This document shows, piece after piece, positions 16,501 to 25,221 of a DNA stretch of 43,238 nucleotides. The stretch spans positions 1 to 43,238 of the forward strand of contig JAJYIU010000005.1 in assembly GCA_021789895.1 (NCBI GenBank), in the 5' to 3' direction. The translations under genes and the position numbers were made by a program. Below the pieces are notes generated by a model that was not told the origin of the DNA, ran no database searches, and worked only from the letters and a program-made list of their open reading frames with translations. This DNA comes from Acidobacteriota bacterium (GTDB lineage: Bacteria; Acidobacteriota; Terriglobia; Terriglobales; SCQP01). The number at the start of each line of letters is the position of its first letter. Position 1 is the stretch's first letter.

Positions 16501-18191
16501 TTCCGCGATCATCTGATCGCGGCCTCATTGAAGCATGAGGTGCTGTCTGGACCCCTCGCCGGCTCTCCATTTCCGCGATCATCTGATCGCGGCCTCATTG
16601 AAGCCCCCCGGTGCCTGCCGGTCCAGCCGGCCCAGGCCCGATTTCCGCGATCATCTGATCGCGGCCTCATTGAAGCAGTGGAGGTTACTGGGCCACGTCG
16701 CCGCGCAATCTGATTTCCGCGATCATCTGATCGCGGCCTCATTGAAGCGCTGGCGCTGGTATCGGATCTGGTGTTGAATCAGTATTTCCGCGATCATCTG
16801 ATCGCGGCCTCATTGAAGCGTTTACGATTCCGGGGACGGCGAACCAGAGTTGCATATTTCCGCGATCATCTGATCGCGGCCTCATTGAAGCCTGTCTATT
16901 CCAGCGACAACACCGATTCGCCGCGTATTTCCGCGATCATCTGATCGCGGCCTCATTGAAGCCGACAAGTATTCTAGGGGGCACAGGTAATTTCGTGCAT
17001 TTCCGCGATCATCTGATCGCGGCCTCATTGAAGCGCGGCAACTCCGCCGGCGCCCGGCACGACAAGAGAATTTCCGCGATCATCTGATCGCGGCCTCATT
17101 GAAGCCCATTGCTGGCGTTCCTGATCCACGGTGGCAGCTTATTTCCGCGATCATCTGATCGCGGCCTCATTGAAGCTATGAAGCGCATTGCCTTGTTTTT
17201 CTTTTTATCGCTATTTCCGCGATCATCTGATCGCGGCCTCATTGAAGCGTTATCGCTGTCCAAGCGGTACCTCCGGCCCACGGATATTTCCGCGATCATC
17301 TGATCGCGGCCTCATTGAAGCTTTGTGACAAGTCTGTGGCGCGGTTGCCACTGCTGCATTTCCGCGATCATCTGATCGCGGCCTCATTGAAGCCCGAGAT
17401 ATTCTCGCGCTTCCACCTCAGTAAATACAATTTCCGCGATCATCTGATCGCGGCCTCATTGAAGCATGAGTCCAGCGAGGACGACGATCCCGAAATGCCG
17501 ACGGATTTCCGCGATCATCTGATCGCGGCCTCATTGAAGCATATGCTTTCACCTCCCATTCGGATTTGGCGTTCTGTATTTCCGCGATCATCTGATCGCG
17601 GCCTCATTGAAGCCCGCGCGCCGGGCGTGCTAACGCGGAAACTTGTGAATTTCCGCGATCATCTGATCGCGGCCTCATTGAAGCACCCGCCCAGTTCGCG
17701 ACTGGGCCCCAACCCCACGCCATTTCCGCGATCATCTGATCGCGGCCTCATTGAAGCGGCTTCGGCGGCGGCCGCAAGGTGATCTCCTCGGCATTTCCGC
17801 GATCATCTGATCGCGGCCTCATTGAAGCTGTTGCAAAATCCCGCTGAATTGCAGGCTGCGGTCGAATTTCCGCGATCATCTGATCGCGGCCTCATTGAAG
17901 CCAGCCAGCTCTTCTGCCCGATCTTCCAGTCGAAATGATTTCCGCGATCATCTGATCGCGGCCTCATTGAAGCCGGTCGGTGCATAGTCCGGCGTTCTTA
18001 TGCGGATCCATTTCCGCGATCATCTGATCGCGGCCTCATTGAAGCGGCACCGCGGCGGCCGCGACCGCGCAGCGGACGCGCGATTTCCGCGATCATCTGA
18101 TCGCGGCCTCATTGAAGCTAGGCTGCGCTCCCCTCGTAATCCCCTCCGACGTGGCATTTCCGCGATCATCTGATCGCGGCCTCATTGAAGC
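13581..18191 (+). CRISPR. CRISPR array, 64 repeats and 63 spacers (type I-G)
   Basis: The 36-base repeat consists of ATTT, then the 9-bp inverted repeat CCGCGATCA/TGATCGCGG around a TC loop, then the 3' tail CCTCATTGAAGC. I counted 64 copies and all look identical by eye, including the last one starting at 18156. Repeat-to-repeat distance is 70-75 bases (spacers 34-39 nt) except for one 87-base unit (spacer 39, 16375-16425). The hairpin repeat with an ATTGAAG(C) handle suits cleavage by the Cas6 part of Csb2. The orientation (same strand as cas genes, leader at 13.35-13.58 kb) is also supported by the mini-array, whose repeats point the same way. I saw no duplicated spacers, but did not test exhaustively. 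Confidence 0.98.
16375..16425 (+). other. Oversized spacer 39 with a repeat-tail-like insert
   Basis: This spacer is 51 nt, against 34-39 nt for all others. Its first 14 bases, atcgcttatgaagc, resemble the 3' part of the repeat (atcgcggcctcattgaagc), and removing them leaves 37 nt, a normal spacer. The remaining part begins with a GCCGCC-gagac-GGCGGC hairpin. Confidence 0.7.
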
Positions 18192-18603
18192 CAGCGGGTT
18201 GCGATATCGTTCCAATCTAGTTCTTATGGCAATTTGCAAATTTACTGTCAGTGTTTAATGTTATTGATATATAAAGAGTTATTATGATTTTGTATCTTTT
18301 TGTTCCGACAGCAATTTTAGCGTTGCTGTCAGTGTATTTTATTGATTTTAAATGGCTTAATGCCTCACTGACAGCACTGACAGCAAAATTGCCTGTTTTT
18401 GTATCTTTATAATTTTTTTTCATTCGTACGCGCCTAGATTTAATTTTTCCGCGATTTTTTCAGTGATTTTCGCCAGATTGCGTCGCCCGTGTAGATTGGG
18501 CGGCAGTTGGCCGGCATCGTTCATAATTTATACGCGCATGTGGCGCTGTTTCGTCATTGGCCTGTTGTCGAAATAATATGTGAAGTGCTGCGGCCAGAAA
18601 TAG
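18192..18603. other. AT-rich array trailer with clustered CTGTCAG/CTGACAG motifs
   Basis: No supported gene lies here. The segment is strikingly AT-rich compared with its surroundings. It holds CTGTCAG at 18245 and 18326, the tandem 9-mer CTGACAGCA at 18368 and 18377, an 8-bp inverted repeat GACAGCAA/TTGCTGTC (18307-18314 with 18323-18330) and a 12-base direct repeat TTTTGTATCTTT (18288 and 18397). A 68-codon minus-strand frame (18217-18423) crosses it but has no ribosome-binding site or recognised family. The arrangement could be an operator cluster, a small-RNA gene or remains of an older integration junction. Confidence 0.5.
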
Positions 18604-20691
18604 TTAATGCCCATCCTTCGGTGATCGTTCGCGCACTTTCGCCGGGGCGGCCAGACGGGCCAGGCGTTTCAGCCCGAATTCTTGATAGCAGCCGAAGCAG
18701 AACAGCTCGGGCGCATCCTCGAACTTCACCGGGCGTGTGAACACCGCCGCCAGTCGGGACAGGCCGGCGCGCACCGCGACCGCGGCAAACGTCCGCGGCT
18801 GCAGCGCCGCCGCCGCCAGCCCTACGAACTGGCTGCGCAGGCCCCGGGTGTCCAACTCTATCCGCGCCGGATGCCATTGCTTTCGCGCCCAGCGCGCTAC
18901 CGCCAGCAGTTGCGCCGCTTCCAGCCCGGCGGGACGCCGGCCGATGGCCTCCAGCAACTCTGCGAAATGCACACGGTTGGCGCGGCTGCCGGGCGCGGAG
19001 TTGCCGACAAACAGCAGATCGAGCAGCAGCACCTGCCGCCCCCGGTCAATCAGGTGCGCCGCCAGCGGTATCTGGTCCCAGCGCCGCGGGGCGTTGCCGG
19101 CCAGGCCGCGGTCGTCGAGCAGTATATCGAGCGGAGCGTCGGCGGGCGTGTTCACCGATTGCAGCCAAATGCCGGCCGCGCTCAGGCCGTTGCTCATCTG
19201 GAAGCGGTAGGAAAGCGATTCGAGCTGGTTGTGCCAGGTGTTGGCGACGCGCCAGGCGCGCGCCACCCGCGTCCGGCGATAGCGCAGCAGATGGCGCAAT
19301 TTGCCGCGCTCGACCGCAAGCCATTGCGCGCGGGCGGCGCCGGCCGGCGCCGGCGGACGATGGATCCGCCCCGCCAGCCGTTGCGCCAACGCCAGCATGG
19401 TCAGGTTGTCTTTGGGCAGGCCCGCGGCTAATTGGCGATAGGAAAGTATTTTCGGGCCCGCGGGAATTTCCGCATCCGAAGCGTGAATCCCGAAATAGCG
19501 GTCGAAGAAGGCGTAGGCCTGTTGGCGGTCTTCGCGGCCGTAGTTGTGGGCGGAAATCAGCGTGCTCTGATAAAAGCGGTAGCGCGCGGGCTTGCCGAAA
19601 AGCCGGAAAAACGGCAGCACCGGGGTGTAGATTTCCGGCTTGACCAGCGGCGCGCGGAAGCAGCAATCGTCTTCGGCATTGTCCACCACCAGCGTCGGCG
19701 CGGGCGCGCGCAGCGCGGCCAGGGTGGAATAATCGAGGCCCCCGGGCAGCCCGGGGGCGGGCGCAAGAAAATCGGACTCGTTCTGCTCGAAGTCGCCCGG
19801 CTCGCCCGGCTGGCGCTCGACCCGCCCGGCGAACGAGGTGAAGCCGGCCACCGGCACGGCGGCGCGGATTTCATTGGGCCCGGCCAGCGCGCTTAGCATG
19901 ATCGTCTGCCAGCCGCCGCCGGATACGCCGGTCATGCCGATGCGCCGGCGGTCCACGCCGCGATCGGATTCCAGAAAATCCAACCCCCGGCGCATGGCCA
20001 GGTAGAACAACCCCAAGCCGCTATAGCCGGCCAGATCGAGTTGGGCGCCGAAAAAATGCCCGTTGCCGTAGGCGCGTGACTCGCCCTGGTCTATCCATTC
20101 CGGGTTGAGCACGATCATGCCGCGCAGCACCAGATTGATGCACAGTTTCTGGTTGAACTCCTCGGCTTTGCCGTAAGGAAAGTGGCCCATCGCCACCAGC
20201 ACCGCCGGGGCTTGGGCCGGCAGCGGTGTTGGCTGGTAAAGCAGCGCGGTAGTGTAGAAGCCGGGAACGATCGGGTAGCGGAATTTCTCTATGTCGTAGC
20301 CCGGCATGTGGATCGTGCCGCGTGGGATGAATGCGCGCTCCGGCGCCAGCCAGCCGCGCGGCCAGCCGCGGTAGATAATATGAAACGCCCGTTGGCGCAG
20401 CTTCGCCGCCTCGGCGCGCCAGGCGGCGATGGACGCCGGCGCCGCCGGCAGCCGCGGCGCATGGCGCAGCAGGTATTGCTGCAACTGGAACTCAACCACC
20501 GCCGGCGATTCGAGCTTTTGCTTGACGATCGGCGTCAACTGTGCTGGCGTGCTCTGGGCGGCGGCGGCCAGGGCCAGCAGGACCGCCAGAGTGGGCGGCA
20601 GGAACGCCTGGCCTGGCGGCGCGTGTCTCCATTTGAGTTTTAACCGGGTTGGCGGAGGGATCGGGCGCGCGCCTGCAGGCGGCGGAGTCAT
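18604..20691 (-). CDS. Exported alpha/beta hydrolase (acetyl-xylan-esterase-like)
   Basis: This 695-residue protein has a basic N-terminus and a hydrophobic stretch LAVLLALAAAA (about 34-45), so it is probably exported. The hydrolase domain holds the nucleophile elbow GVSGGGW with Ser257, a candidate acid in LVVDNAEDD and a His in ISAHNYGRE, the usual Ser-Asp-His order. Substrate is unknown; a carbohydrate ester or peptide is typical for such proteins. The true start is ATG 20691, which overlaps the amidohydrolase stop (ATGA). The open frame continues upstream to 21486, but that part is only a shadow of the amidohydrolase gene. The C-terminal 300 residues are less conserved and may form a second hydrolase-like domain. 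Confidence 0.75.
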   Translation of the reverse strand: MTPPPAGARPIPPPTRLKLKWRHAPPGQAFLPPTLAVLLALAAAAQSTPAQLTPIVKQKLESPAVVEFQLQQYLLRHAPRLPAAPASIAAWRAEAAKLRQRAFHIIYRGWPRGWLAPERAFIPRGTIHMPGYDIEKFRYPIVPGFYTTALLYQPTPLPAQAPAVLVAMGHFPYGKAEEFNQKLCINLVLRGMIVLNPEWIDQGESRAYGNGHFFGAQLDLAGYSGLGLFYLAMRRGLDFLESDRGVDRRRIGMTGVSGGGWQTIMLSALAGPNEIRAAVPVAGFTSFAGRVERQPGEPGDFEQNESDFLAPAPGLPGGLDYSTLAALRAPAPTLVVDNAEDDCCFRAPLVKPEIYTPVLPFFRLFGKPARYRFYQSTLISAHNYGREDRQQAYAFFDRYFGIHASDAEIPAGPKILSYRQLAAGLPKDNLTMLALAQRLAGRIHRPPAPAGAARAQWLAVERGKLRHLLRYRRTRVARAWRVANTWHNQLESLSYRFQMSNGLSAAGIWLQSVNTPADAPLDILLDDRGLAGNAPRRWDQIPLAAHLIDRGRQVLLLDLLFVGNSAPGSRANRVHFAELLEAIGRRPAGLEAAQLLAVARWARKQWHPARIELDTRGLRSQFVGLAAAALQPRTFAAVAVRAGLSRLAAVFTRPVKFEDAPELFCFGCYQEFGLKRLARLAAPAKVRERSPKDGH

Positions 20692-21842
20692 TCGGCCTTC
20701 CCTTGGCCGCTCAAAATGCCGGGAAACCAGCGCACGGCGTTGTCGTGATAAATGCGCTGCAGTACCGAATGCGGCAGGCCGAGCCCGCGGTATTTTTTCC
20801 CCAGATAGATGACCCAGTCTTTGGTGGCCAGAAAGCGCCAGTCGCGCGCGTCGCTGCTTTCCCAATGGCGCGCCACCGCTTGGGGATGGGCGCCGGGCAT
20901 GAAATCGAGATCGGTGCCGTAGATCAGCCGGCGCTGGTATTTTTCGATGAAGGCGATGGCCTGGCGGCGCGGCAGCATCATCACGTAGGGCATGCGCGCC
21001 GCCATATCCACGGCAAAATTCGGATAGCGGTCGAGCCGGCGGCCGAGTTGGGGAAAGTTCGATTCCATGCTGCCCAGGTGCGCGCCCACTACCCGCAGCC
21101 GGGGATTTTCCGCCACCAGGCGGTCGCGGGCGCGCAGGATTTCCGCCTTGGTCGGCACGCCCTTGCGCCCGTACATGTACCACATCGGAAAATGCGTGTA
21201 ATACCAGTAATCGGGCGAAGCGGGCGTGATCGGCTGCCAGCAGGAATCGGGCTCGGCCAGGTGCGCCACCAGCGTCTTCCGCCGCCGGGCAATGTCGCGA
21301 TAAATCGGCGCGAAGGCGGCATCGTCGGGCATGACGTATTGCCCCTGCGCATTCTTCAGCTCCATGCCGATGTTTTTCCAGATCTTGACGGCGATGGCGC
21401 CCTGGGCAAAATTGCGGTTGATCTGGCGCACGGCGCGCGCCGCGAAGCCGGCATGGCCGTATTGGAAAGGATTGAAGCTGGTGCACCAGGCGGCGTGCCC
21501 GCGGCTGGCCGCCACGAACCGCCGCGCCTGGCGGATCTCGCGCGGCAGATTTTTGAGAAACGGGCTGCGGTCGTCGTCCAGGCAGATATCGAGCAGGTGC
21601 AGGTGCAGGCGGCCGAGCATGGCGATAAAGCCGCGGTTGACGGCAAAGACGTGCACATGGGTGTCAATCGGCTCCAGCGCGGCGAAGGCGCGCAGCTCGG
21701 CGGGAGTGAAGGGTCCGGCAACGGCGGCGGGGTTGGCGGCGGCGTGGCGGGCGCGCGGCGATGTCCGGCTGCAGGCGGCGCAGGCGGCCAGAAGGGCGGC
21801 CAGCAGGCTGGCGAAAAAATGCGGCGGGGTGGCTTTTTTCAT
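20688..21842 (-). CDS. Amidohydrolase_2-family metal-dependent hydrolase, probable lipoprotein
   Basis: The 384-residue protein carries the metal-binding signature DTHVHVF (Asp60, His62, His64), a Lys in IAVKIWKN (Lys153), His194 (VAHLAEP), His255 (GAHLGSME) and Asp311 (YGTDLDF). These are the conserved residues of the amidohydrolase superfamily, in the group that includes decarboxylases and lactonases. The N-terminus KKATPPHFFASLLAALLAAC ends in a lipobox-like LAAC (Cys21), so it is probably membrane-anchored in the envelope. The stop overlaps the start of the downstream hydrolase, so the two are translationally coupled and probably act in one extracytoplasmic degradative step. Substrate cannot be told from sequence. 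Confidence 0.8.
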   Translation of the reverse strand: MKKATPPHFFASLLAALLAACAACSRTSPRARHAAANPAAVAGPFTPAELRAFAALEPIDTHVHVFAVNRGFIAMLGRLHLHLLDICLDDDRSPFLKNLPREIRQARRFVAASRGHAAWCTSFNPFQYGHAGFAARAVRQINRNFAQGAIAVKIWKNIGMELKNAQGQYVMPDDAAFAPIYRDIARRRKTLVAHLAEPDSCWQPITPASPDYWYYTHFPMWYMYGRKGVPTKAEILRARDRLVAENPRLRVVGAHLGSMESNFPQLGRRLDRYPNFAVDMAARMPYVMMLPRRQAIAFIEKYQRRLIYGTDLDFMPGAHPQAVARHWESSDARDWRFLATKDWVIYLGKKYRGLGLPHSVLQRIYHDNAVRWFPGILSGQGKAE

Positions 21843-21965
21843 CGCAGGAAAGTTCCGGCGAAATTACGGTAATCCAACGCCGCCCTGGCGCGCAAGGGTG
21901 GATTGAGCGATCCGCCGCCGGCGCTTAGCCGCGGCCGTGATTGAAATTGTCCCTGAGTCCCGCCG

Positions 21966-22481
21966 TCAGATGAACAGCTCTTCGTCCTGATGGGTTTGCT
22001 GGGGAGGCGAAGTGCGGCGGCGGAAAAAGAAATCCAGGCCGGTGCGCAAGCCGGCCAGCACGGCGGTGAAATCGCGCACCGGGCGGGTGAAGTTTTGCGC
22101 AAGGTTAGCCGACAAATTTTCGATGCGGTTGAGAATCGAGCTGAAGGCCTCGTCCAGGCGTATGGTTTGCAGGCGCACGCGGTCGCTGATTTCGCCGGCG
22201 ACCTCGTCCGCGCGGGTCATCTGGCGGCGGGCCAGTTCGGAGATGGCGACCAGGTTATCGCCGGCCTGGAGCAGGCGCGAGCGGGTTTCGCTCACGGTGG
22301 CGCGGGCCTCGTCCAGCAGCGGCGGCAGGCGGTCGCCCACCTGCGCCAGCACGGCTTCAAGTTTTTGGCCGGAACGGGAAAGGCGCTTGAACGCGATGGC
22401 GAGAACGATCATCTGCACCACCGCGGCCACTCCGGTAATGATGACGAACAGCGTCAGAACGCCTAACTGAGTCACGTGCAT
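21966..22481 (-). CDS. DUF948-like membrane-anchored coiled-coil protein
   Basis: A 171-residue protein with one N-terminal transmembrane helix (LTLFVIITGVAAVVQMIVLAIA), followed by a long helical, charged region with the pattern of DUF948/methyl-accepting-like coiled coils (LEAVLAQVGDRLPPLLDEARATVSETRSRLLQAGDNL). It is probably a cytoplasmic-membrane structural or stress-related protein. It lies upstream of the amidohydrolase pair and downstream of the YtxH-like gene on the same strand. The YtxH neighbour suggests a shared envelope-stress role, although no specific function is known. Confidence 0.65.
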   Translation of the reverse strand: MHVTQLGVLTLFVIITGVAAVVQMIVLAIAFKRLSRSGQKLEAVLAQVGDRLPPLLDEARATVSETRSRLLQAGDNLVAISELARRQMTRADEVAGEISDRVRLQTIRLDEAFSSILNRIENLSANLAQNFTRPVRDFTAVLAGLRTGLDFFFRRRTSPPQQTHQDEELFI

Positions 22482-22596
22482 GGGTCTTTCCGGCGGCGGA
22501 AGCTGCAGCCGCTGCCGACATTATGCGGCATTTTGGCGTTTCCGGACGGGAAAATCCGGCCACCACCTGCCCGCCTCCCGCCGCCCGGAAATGCGC

Positions 22597-22890
22597 TCAA
22601 CTCCCCGATTCGGGGCTGCCGGATGCCTCGCGGTAGGCCTGTTTGCCGGCGTCCACCGCCGCCTGGAACTGGTCCACCTGGCGATTTACCGCCTGCCGGC
22701 CGCGGTCGGCGATATCGGTCACCTGCTGGCGCAATTCGTTGGATTTGCGGCTCACCAGATCGCGCCCTTCTCCCGCTTTGCGGCTGATCAGATCGCGTGT
22801 ATCTTCGCCGGAAAGCGGCGCATAAAGCAGGCCGACCGCCGCACCGATGCCCAATCCGGTCAAGAACCAAAGCGCTTTTGAACCTGCCAT
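22597..22890 (-). CDS. YtxH-domain small membrane protein
   Basis: This 97-residue protein begins MAGSKALWFLTGLGIGAAVGLLYAPLSGEDTRDLI, the N-terminal glycine-rich membrane helix followed by the LLYAPxSGxxTR motif of YtxH-family general-stress proteins. An amphipathic helical region follows. The open frame extends to 22947, but ATG 22890 is chosen because GAGGAG lies directly upstream and the protein then starts at the conserved helix. No enzymatic role is known for the family. Confidence 0.8.
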   Translation of the reverse strand: MAGSKALWFLTGLGIGAAVGLLYAPLSGEDTRDLISRKAGEGRDLVSRKSNELRQQVTDIADRGRQAVNRQVDQFQAAVDAGKQAYREASGSPESGS

Positions 22891-22943
22891 AAACTCCTCC
22901 TCAACTTGCGTTTCGACGCAGGGCGCGCACGCCGGGCATAAAC

Positions 22944-24899
22944 TCAATCTTTCGATTGCATCGTAGCATCCCGGCGGGGCGCTGGCAAACCGCCGCCCGC
23001 GTTCGGCCGGCGGCTGCCCTGCTCCTGGGTTAGATTAGATTCCGTTTCCGCGCCGGCGACTGCATCGGCCGCCGGCAGAAGATCGGGACGCAGCGCCTGC
23101 AACTGGCGCGAATTTAACAGCGGGCGCAGTTCCGCGGCGGTGGCGGCCTCGATGCCGGCCAGGCTGCCAAAGCGCCGCAGCAGCTTGCGCGCGGTGGCGG
23201 GGCCGATGCCGGGCACGAGGCGGAGCTGCGATTCCAGGCCGCGGCGCAGGCGGCGGCGGCGGTGATGTCGCAGCGCGAACCGATGCGCCTCGTCGCGGAT
23301 CTGTTGCACCAGGTGCAGCCCCGCTGCATGGCGCGGCAGCCGGATGGGCCGGTCTTCCCGCCCCGGCACATACAGCAGCTCCTCGCGCTTGGCCAGGCTG
23401 GCGATGGGCAAATCGGCCAGCCCCAGCTCGCGCAAGGCCTCGAGCGCGGCATGCAGTTGCCCTACCCCGCCGTCAATCAGCACCAGCCCGGGCAGTGGCG
23501 CGGCTTCGTCCCGCAGGCGGCGGTAGCGGCGGCCGACCACCTCGGCCATGGCGCGGAAATCGTCCACTTGCCCCGCCTCCAGGCTGCGCACGTTGTAGCT
23601 GCGGTATTCCGCTTTGCGCATCCGCCCGGCTTCCCAGACCACCATCGAGGCGGCGGTTTCGGCGCCCTGAAAATGCGAAATATCGAAACATTCGATGCGC
23701 TCCGGCGGGGCGGGCAGCCCCAGCACCCGCTGCAGCTCCGCCTGCGCCTGGCGGCTTTCCGGCTCGGGCTCGAAATGGCGCTCGAAGGAATGGCGGGCGT
23801 TGACCTGGGCCCACTCCACCAGGCGGCGGGAAGCGCCGCGGCGCGGCGTCTCAAACGCGATTTTCTGCCCGTAGGTGGCTTCGATCAGGGCTTCCAGCGA
23901 CGCCCGGTCTTCGAAATCCTCCGGCAGCAGCACCCGCGCCGGCGCCGGCGCCGGCGAAAGATAAAGCTGCTTGAGCACCGCCGCCAGCAGCGGATCGGGC
24001 TGCGGCGCGGCGTCCGGCTCCGCCGCCGGCGCTTCCGGCTCGGGCAACTGCTCCCAGAAATATTCCTCGCGCTCCTCGACCCGCCCCTGGCGGAGATGGA
24101 AACGGTTGAGCGCGGCGCGCTCGCCGCGACGATAGTAGCCGATCAGATCGCCGTCGCGCCCGGCGGCGGCGGCCATTTGCTGGCGCTCCTGCGCGCTTTC
24201 CACCACCGCCAGCAGCTCGTGCATCGCCGCGGCTTCCTCATAGCGCTCGGCCGCGGTGGCCCGATCGCGCCGCTGCGCCAGCTCGCGCGCCAGTTCCTGG
24301 GTCTTGCCGCCGAGAAACAGGCGGGCGTCGGCGGCGGCGCGGCTGTATTGCTCATCGCTGGTCAGCCCGGCCGCGCAGGGCCCCCAGCAGCGCCGTATGT
24401 GGTACTGCAGGCAGGGTTGCGGATGCGTGCGGGTAAGGTCCACGCGGCAGGAAGGAATGCGGAAAAATTTGTGTATGAAACGCAGCATGCGCCAGGCGCG
24501 GCTGGCGGGGCAGTAAGGCCCAAAGTACTCGGCATCGTCGCGGCCCAGACGGCGGGTGACGTAAACGCGCGGGTAACGCTCGCGCGTCATGCAGATATAG
24601 GGGTACGTTTTATCGTCGCGCAGCAGCACGTTGAAGCGCGGGCGATGCGCCTTGATCAGGTTGTTTTCCAGCGCCAGGGCCTCGCCTTCGTTGCCGGTGA
24701 GGATGGTTTCCACGCGCGCCGCCTCGCGCAGCAGCGATCCGGTCTTGGCTTCCGCCAGGCGGGCTTCGAGGAAGTAATTGCGCAGGCGGGCGCGCAGGCT
24801 TTTGGCCTTGCCGACGTAGAGCACGCGGTCTTCGGCGTCGCGAAACAGGTAAACGCCCGGAGCGGAAGGTAGCTGGCGAACCTGTTCCTGTAAATCCAT
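22944..24899 (-). CDS. uvrC: UvrABC system protein C
   Basis: UvrC makes the two incisions on either side of a DNA lesion in nucleotide excision repair. The 651-residue protein has the N-terminal GIY-YIG nuclease (PGVYLFRD at about 14-21, LYVGKAKS at 27-34), a UVR domain that contacts UvrB around residues 195-230, the RNase H-like endonuclease domain (FDISHFQGAETAASMVV, LVLIDGGVGQL) and C-terminal helix-hairpin-helix motifs (VPGIGPATARKLLRRFGS). ATG 24899 (MDLQEQVRQLPSAPGVY) fits the family start; the open frame runs further to 25133 but that extension is Arg/Ala-rich and not conserved. The N-terminal CxxC-like cluster near CLQYHIRRCWGPC is also typical. The C-terminal 50 residues are a low-complexity tail. 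Confidence 0.95.
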   Translation of the reverse strand: MDLQEQVRQLPSAPGVYLFRDAEDRVLYVGKAKSLRARLRNYFLEARLAEAKTGSLLREAARVETILTGNEGEALALENNLIKAHRPRFNVLLRDDKTYPYICMTRERYPRVYVTRRLGRDDAEYFGPYCPASRAWRMLRFIHKFFRIPSCRVDLTRTHPQPCLQYHIRRCWGPCAAGLTSDEQYSRAAADARLFLGGKTQELARELAQRRDRATAAERYEEAAAMHELLAVVESAQERQQMAAAAGRDGDLIGYYRRGERAALNRFHLRQGRVEEREEYFWEQLPEPEAPAAEPDAAPQPDPLLAAVLKQLYLSPAPAPARVLLPEDFEDRASLEALIEATYGQKIAFETPRRGASRRLVEWAQVNARHSFERHFEPEPESRQAQAELQRVLGLPAPPERIECFDISHFQGAETAASMVVWEAGRMRKAEYRSYNVRSLEAGQVDDFRAMAEVVGRRYRRLRDEAAPLPGLVLIDGGVGQLHAALEALRELGLADLPIASLAKREELLYVPGREDRPIRLPRHAAGLHLVQQIRDEAHRFALRHHRRRRLRRGLESQLRLVPGIGPATARKLLRRFGSLAGIEAATAAELRPLLNSRQLQALRPDLLPAADAVAGAETESNLTQEQGSRRPNAGGGLPAPRRDATMQSKD

Positions 24900-25221
24900 A
24901 GCTGCCCGGAAAAGGCGCTTGCGGCCGGCGGCAGGCGCAAAAAATCGGCTTCCACTAACTCTACACGAGCCGCGTTTGCGCCGCCTCGCAGCGGTAAAAA
25001 CCGGCCGCCGGCGGCCCTGGCGCCGGCCTCCGGCCCGCTTTTTTTTCCTAGCGGGCGTGAAACCTGCCGCCAGGTACATGCGCCGAAGGGTGCAACCTTC
25101 TCCCTGCCACCAAGGTATCTCTATTATAAACAACTAGATACGAACGTTCTAACCGCGCCGGCAACTGGCAACTGTCGTGCTGTGATTTTGCGCAGAGCCT
25201 ATTTTGAAGTACGAGGAGACC
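24900..25221. other. Divergent intergenic region uvrC / OmpA-like gene
   Basis: This 322-base region separates the divergent uvrC and OmpA-like lipoprotein genes and must hold both promoters. A TATAAT hexamer on the minus strand (plus-strand attata, 25123-25128) is the best -10 candidate for uvrC, but a convincing -35 is missing. The stretch 25115-25150 is the only AT-rich part. No small gene is supported. Confidence 0.4.

Noticed and set aside
13587-18170. Many short frames inside the array repeating FRDHLIAASLK, FPRSSDRGLIEA or MRPRSDDRGN
   Set aside because: These are translations of the CRISPR repeat in different frames, not proteins.
18217-18423. 68-codon minus-strand frame in the array trailer
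   Set aside because: No ribosome-binding site and no recognised family; the AT-rich composition and internal direct repeats explain the amino-acid pattern. Kept only as a note in the trailer entry.
20692-21486. N-terminal extension of the alpha/beta hydrolase to 960 residues
   Set aside because: The extension is an out-of-frame reading of the amidohydrolase gene; the real start is the ATG overlapping the amidohydrolase stop.
23262-24872. Long plus-strand frame over uvrC (also 26183-28372 minus, 29788-32025 minus, 37091-39496 plus and 40103-41683 plus)
   Set aside because: All lie opposite well-identified genes, lack motifs, and reflect third-position GC bias.
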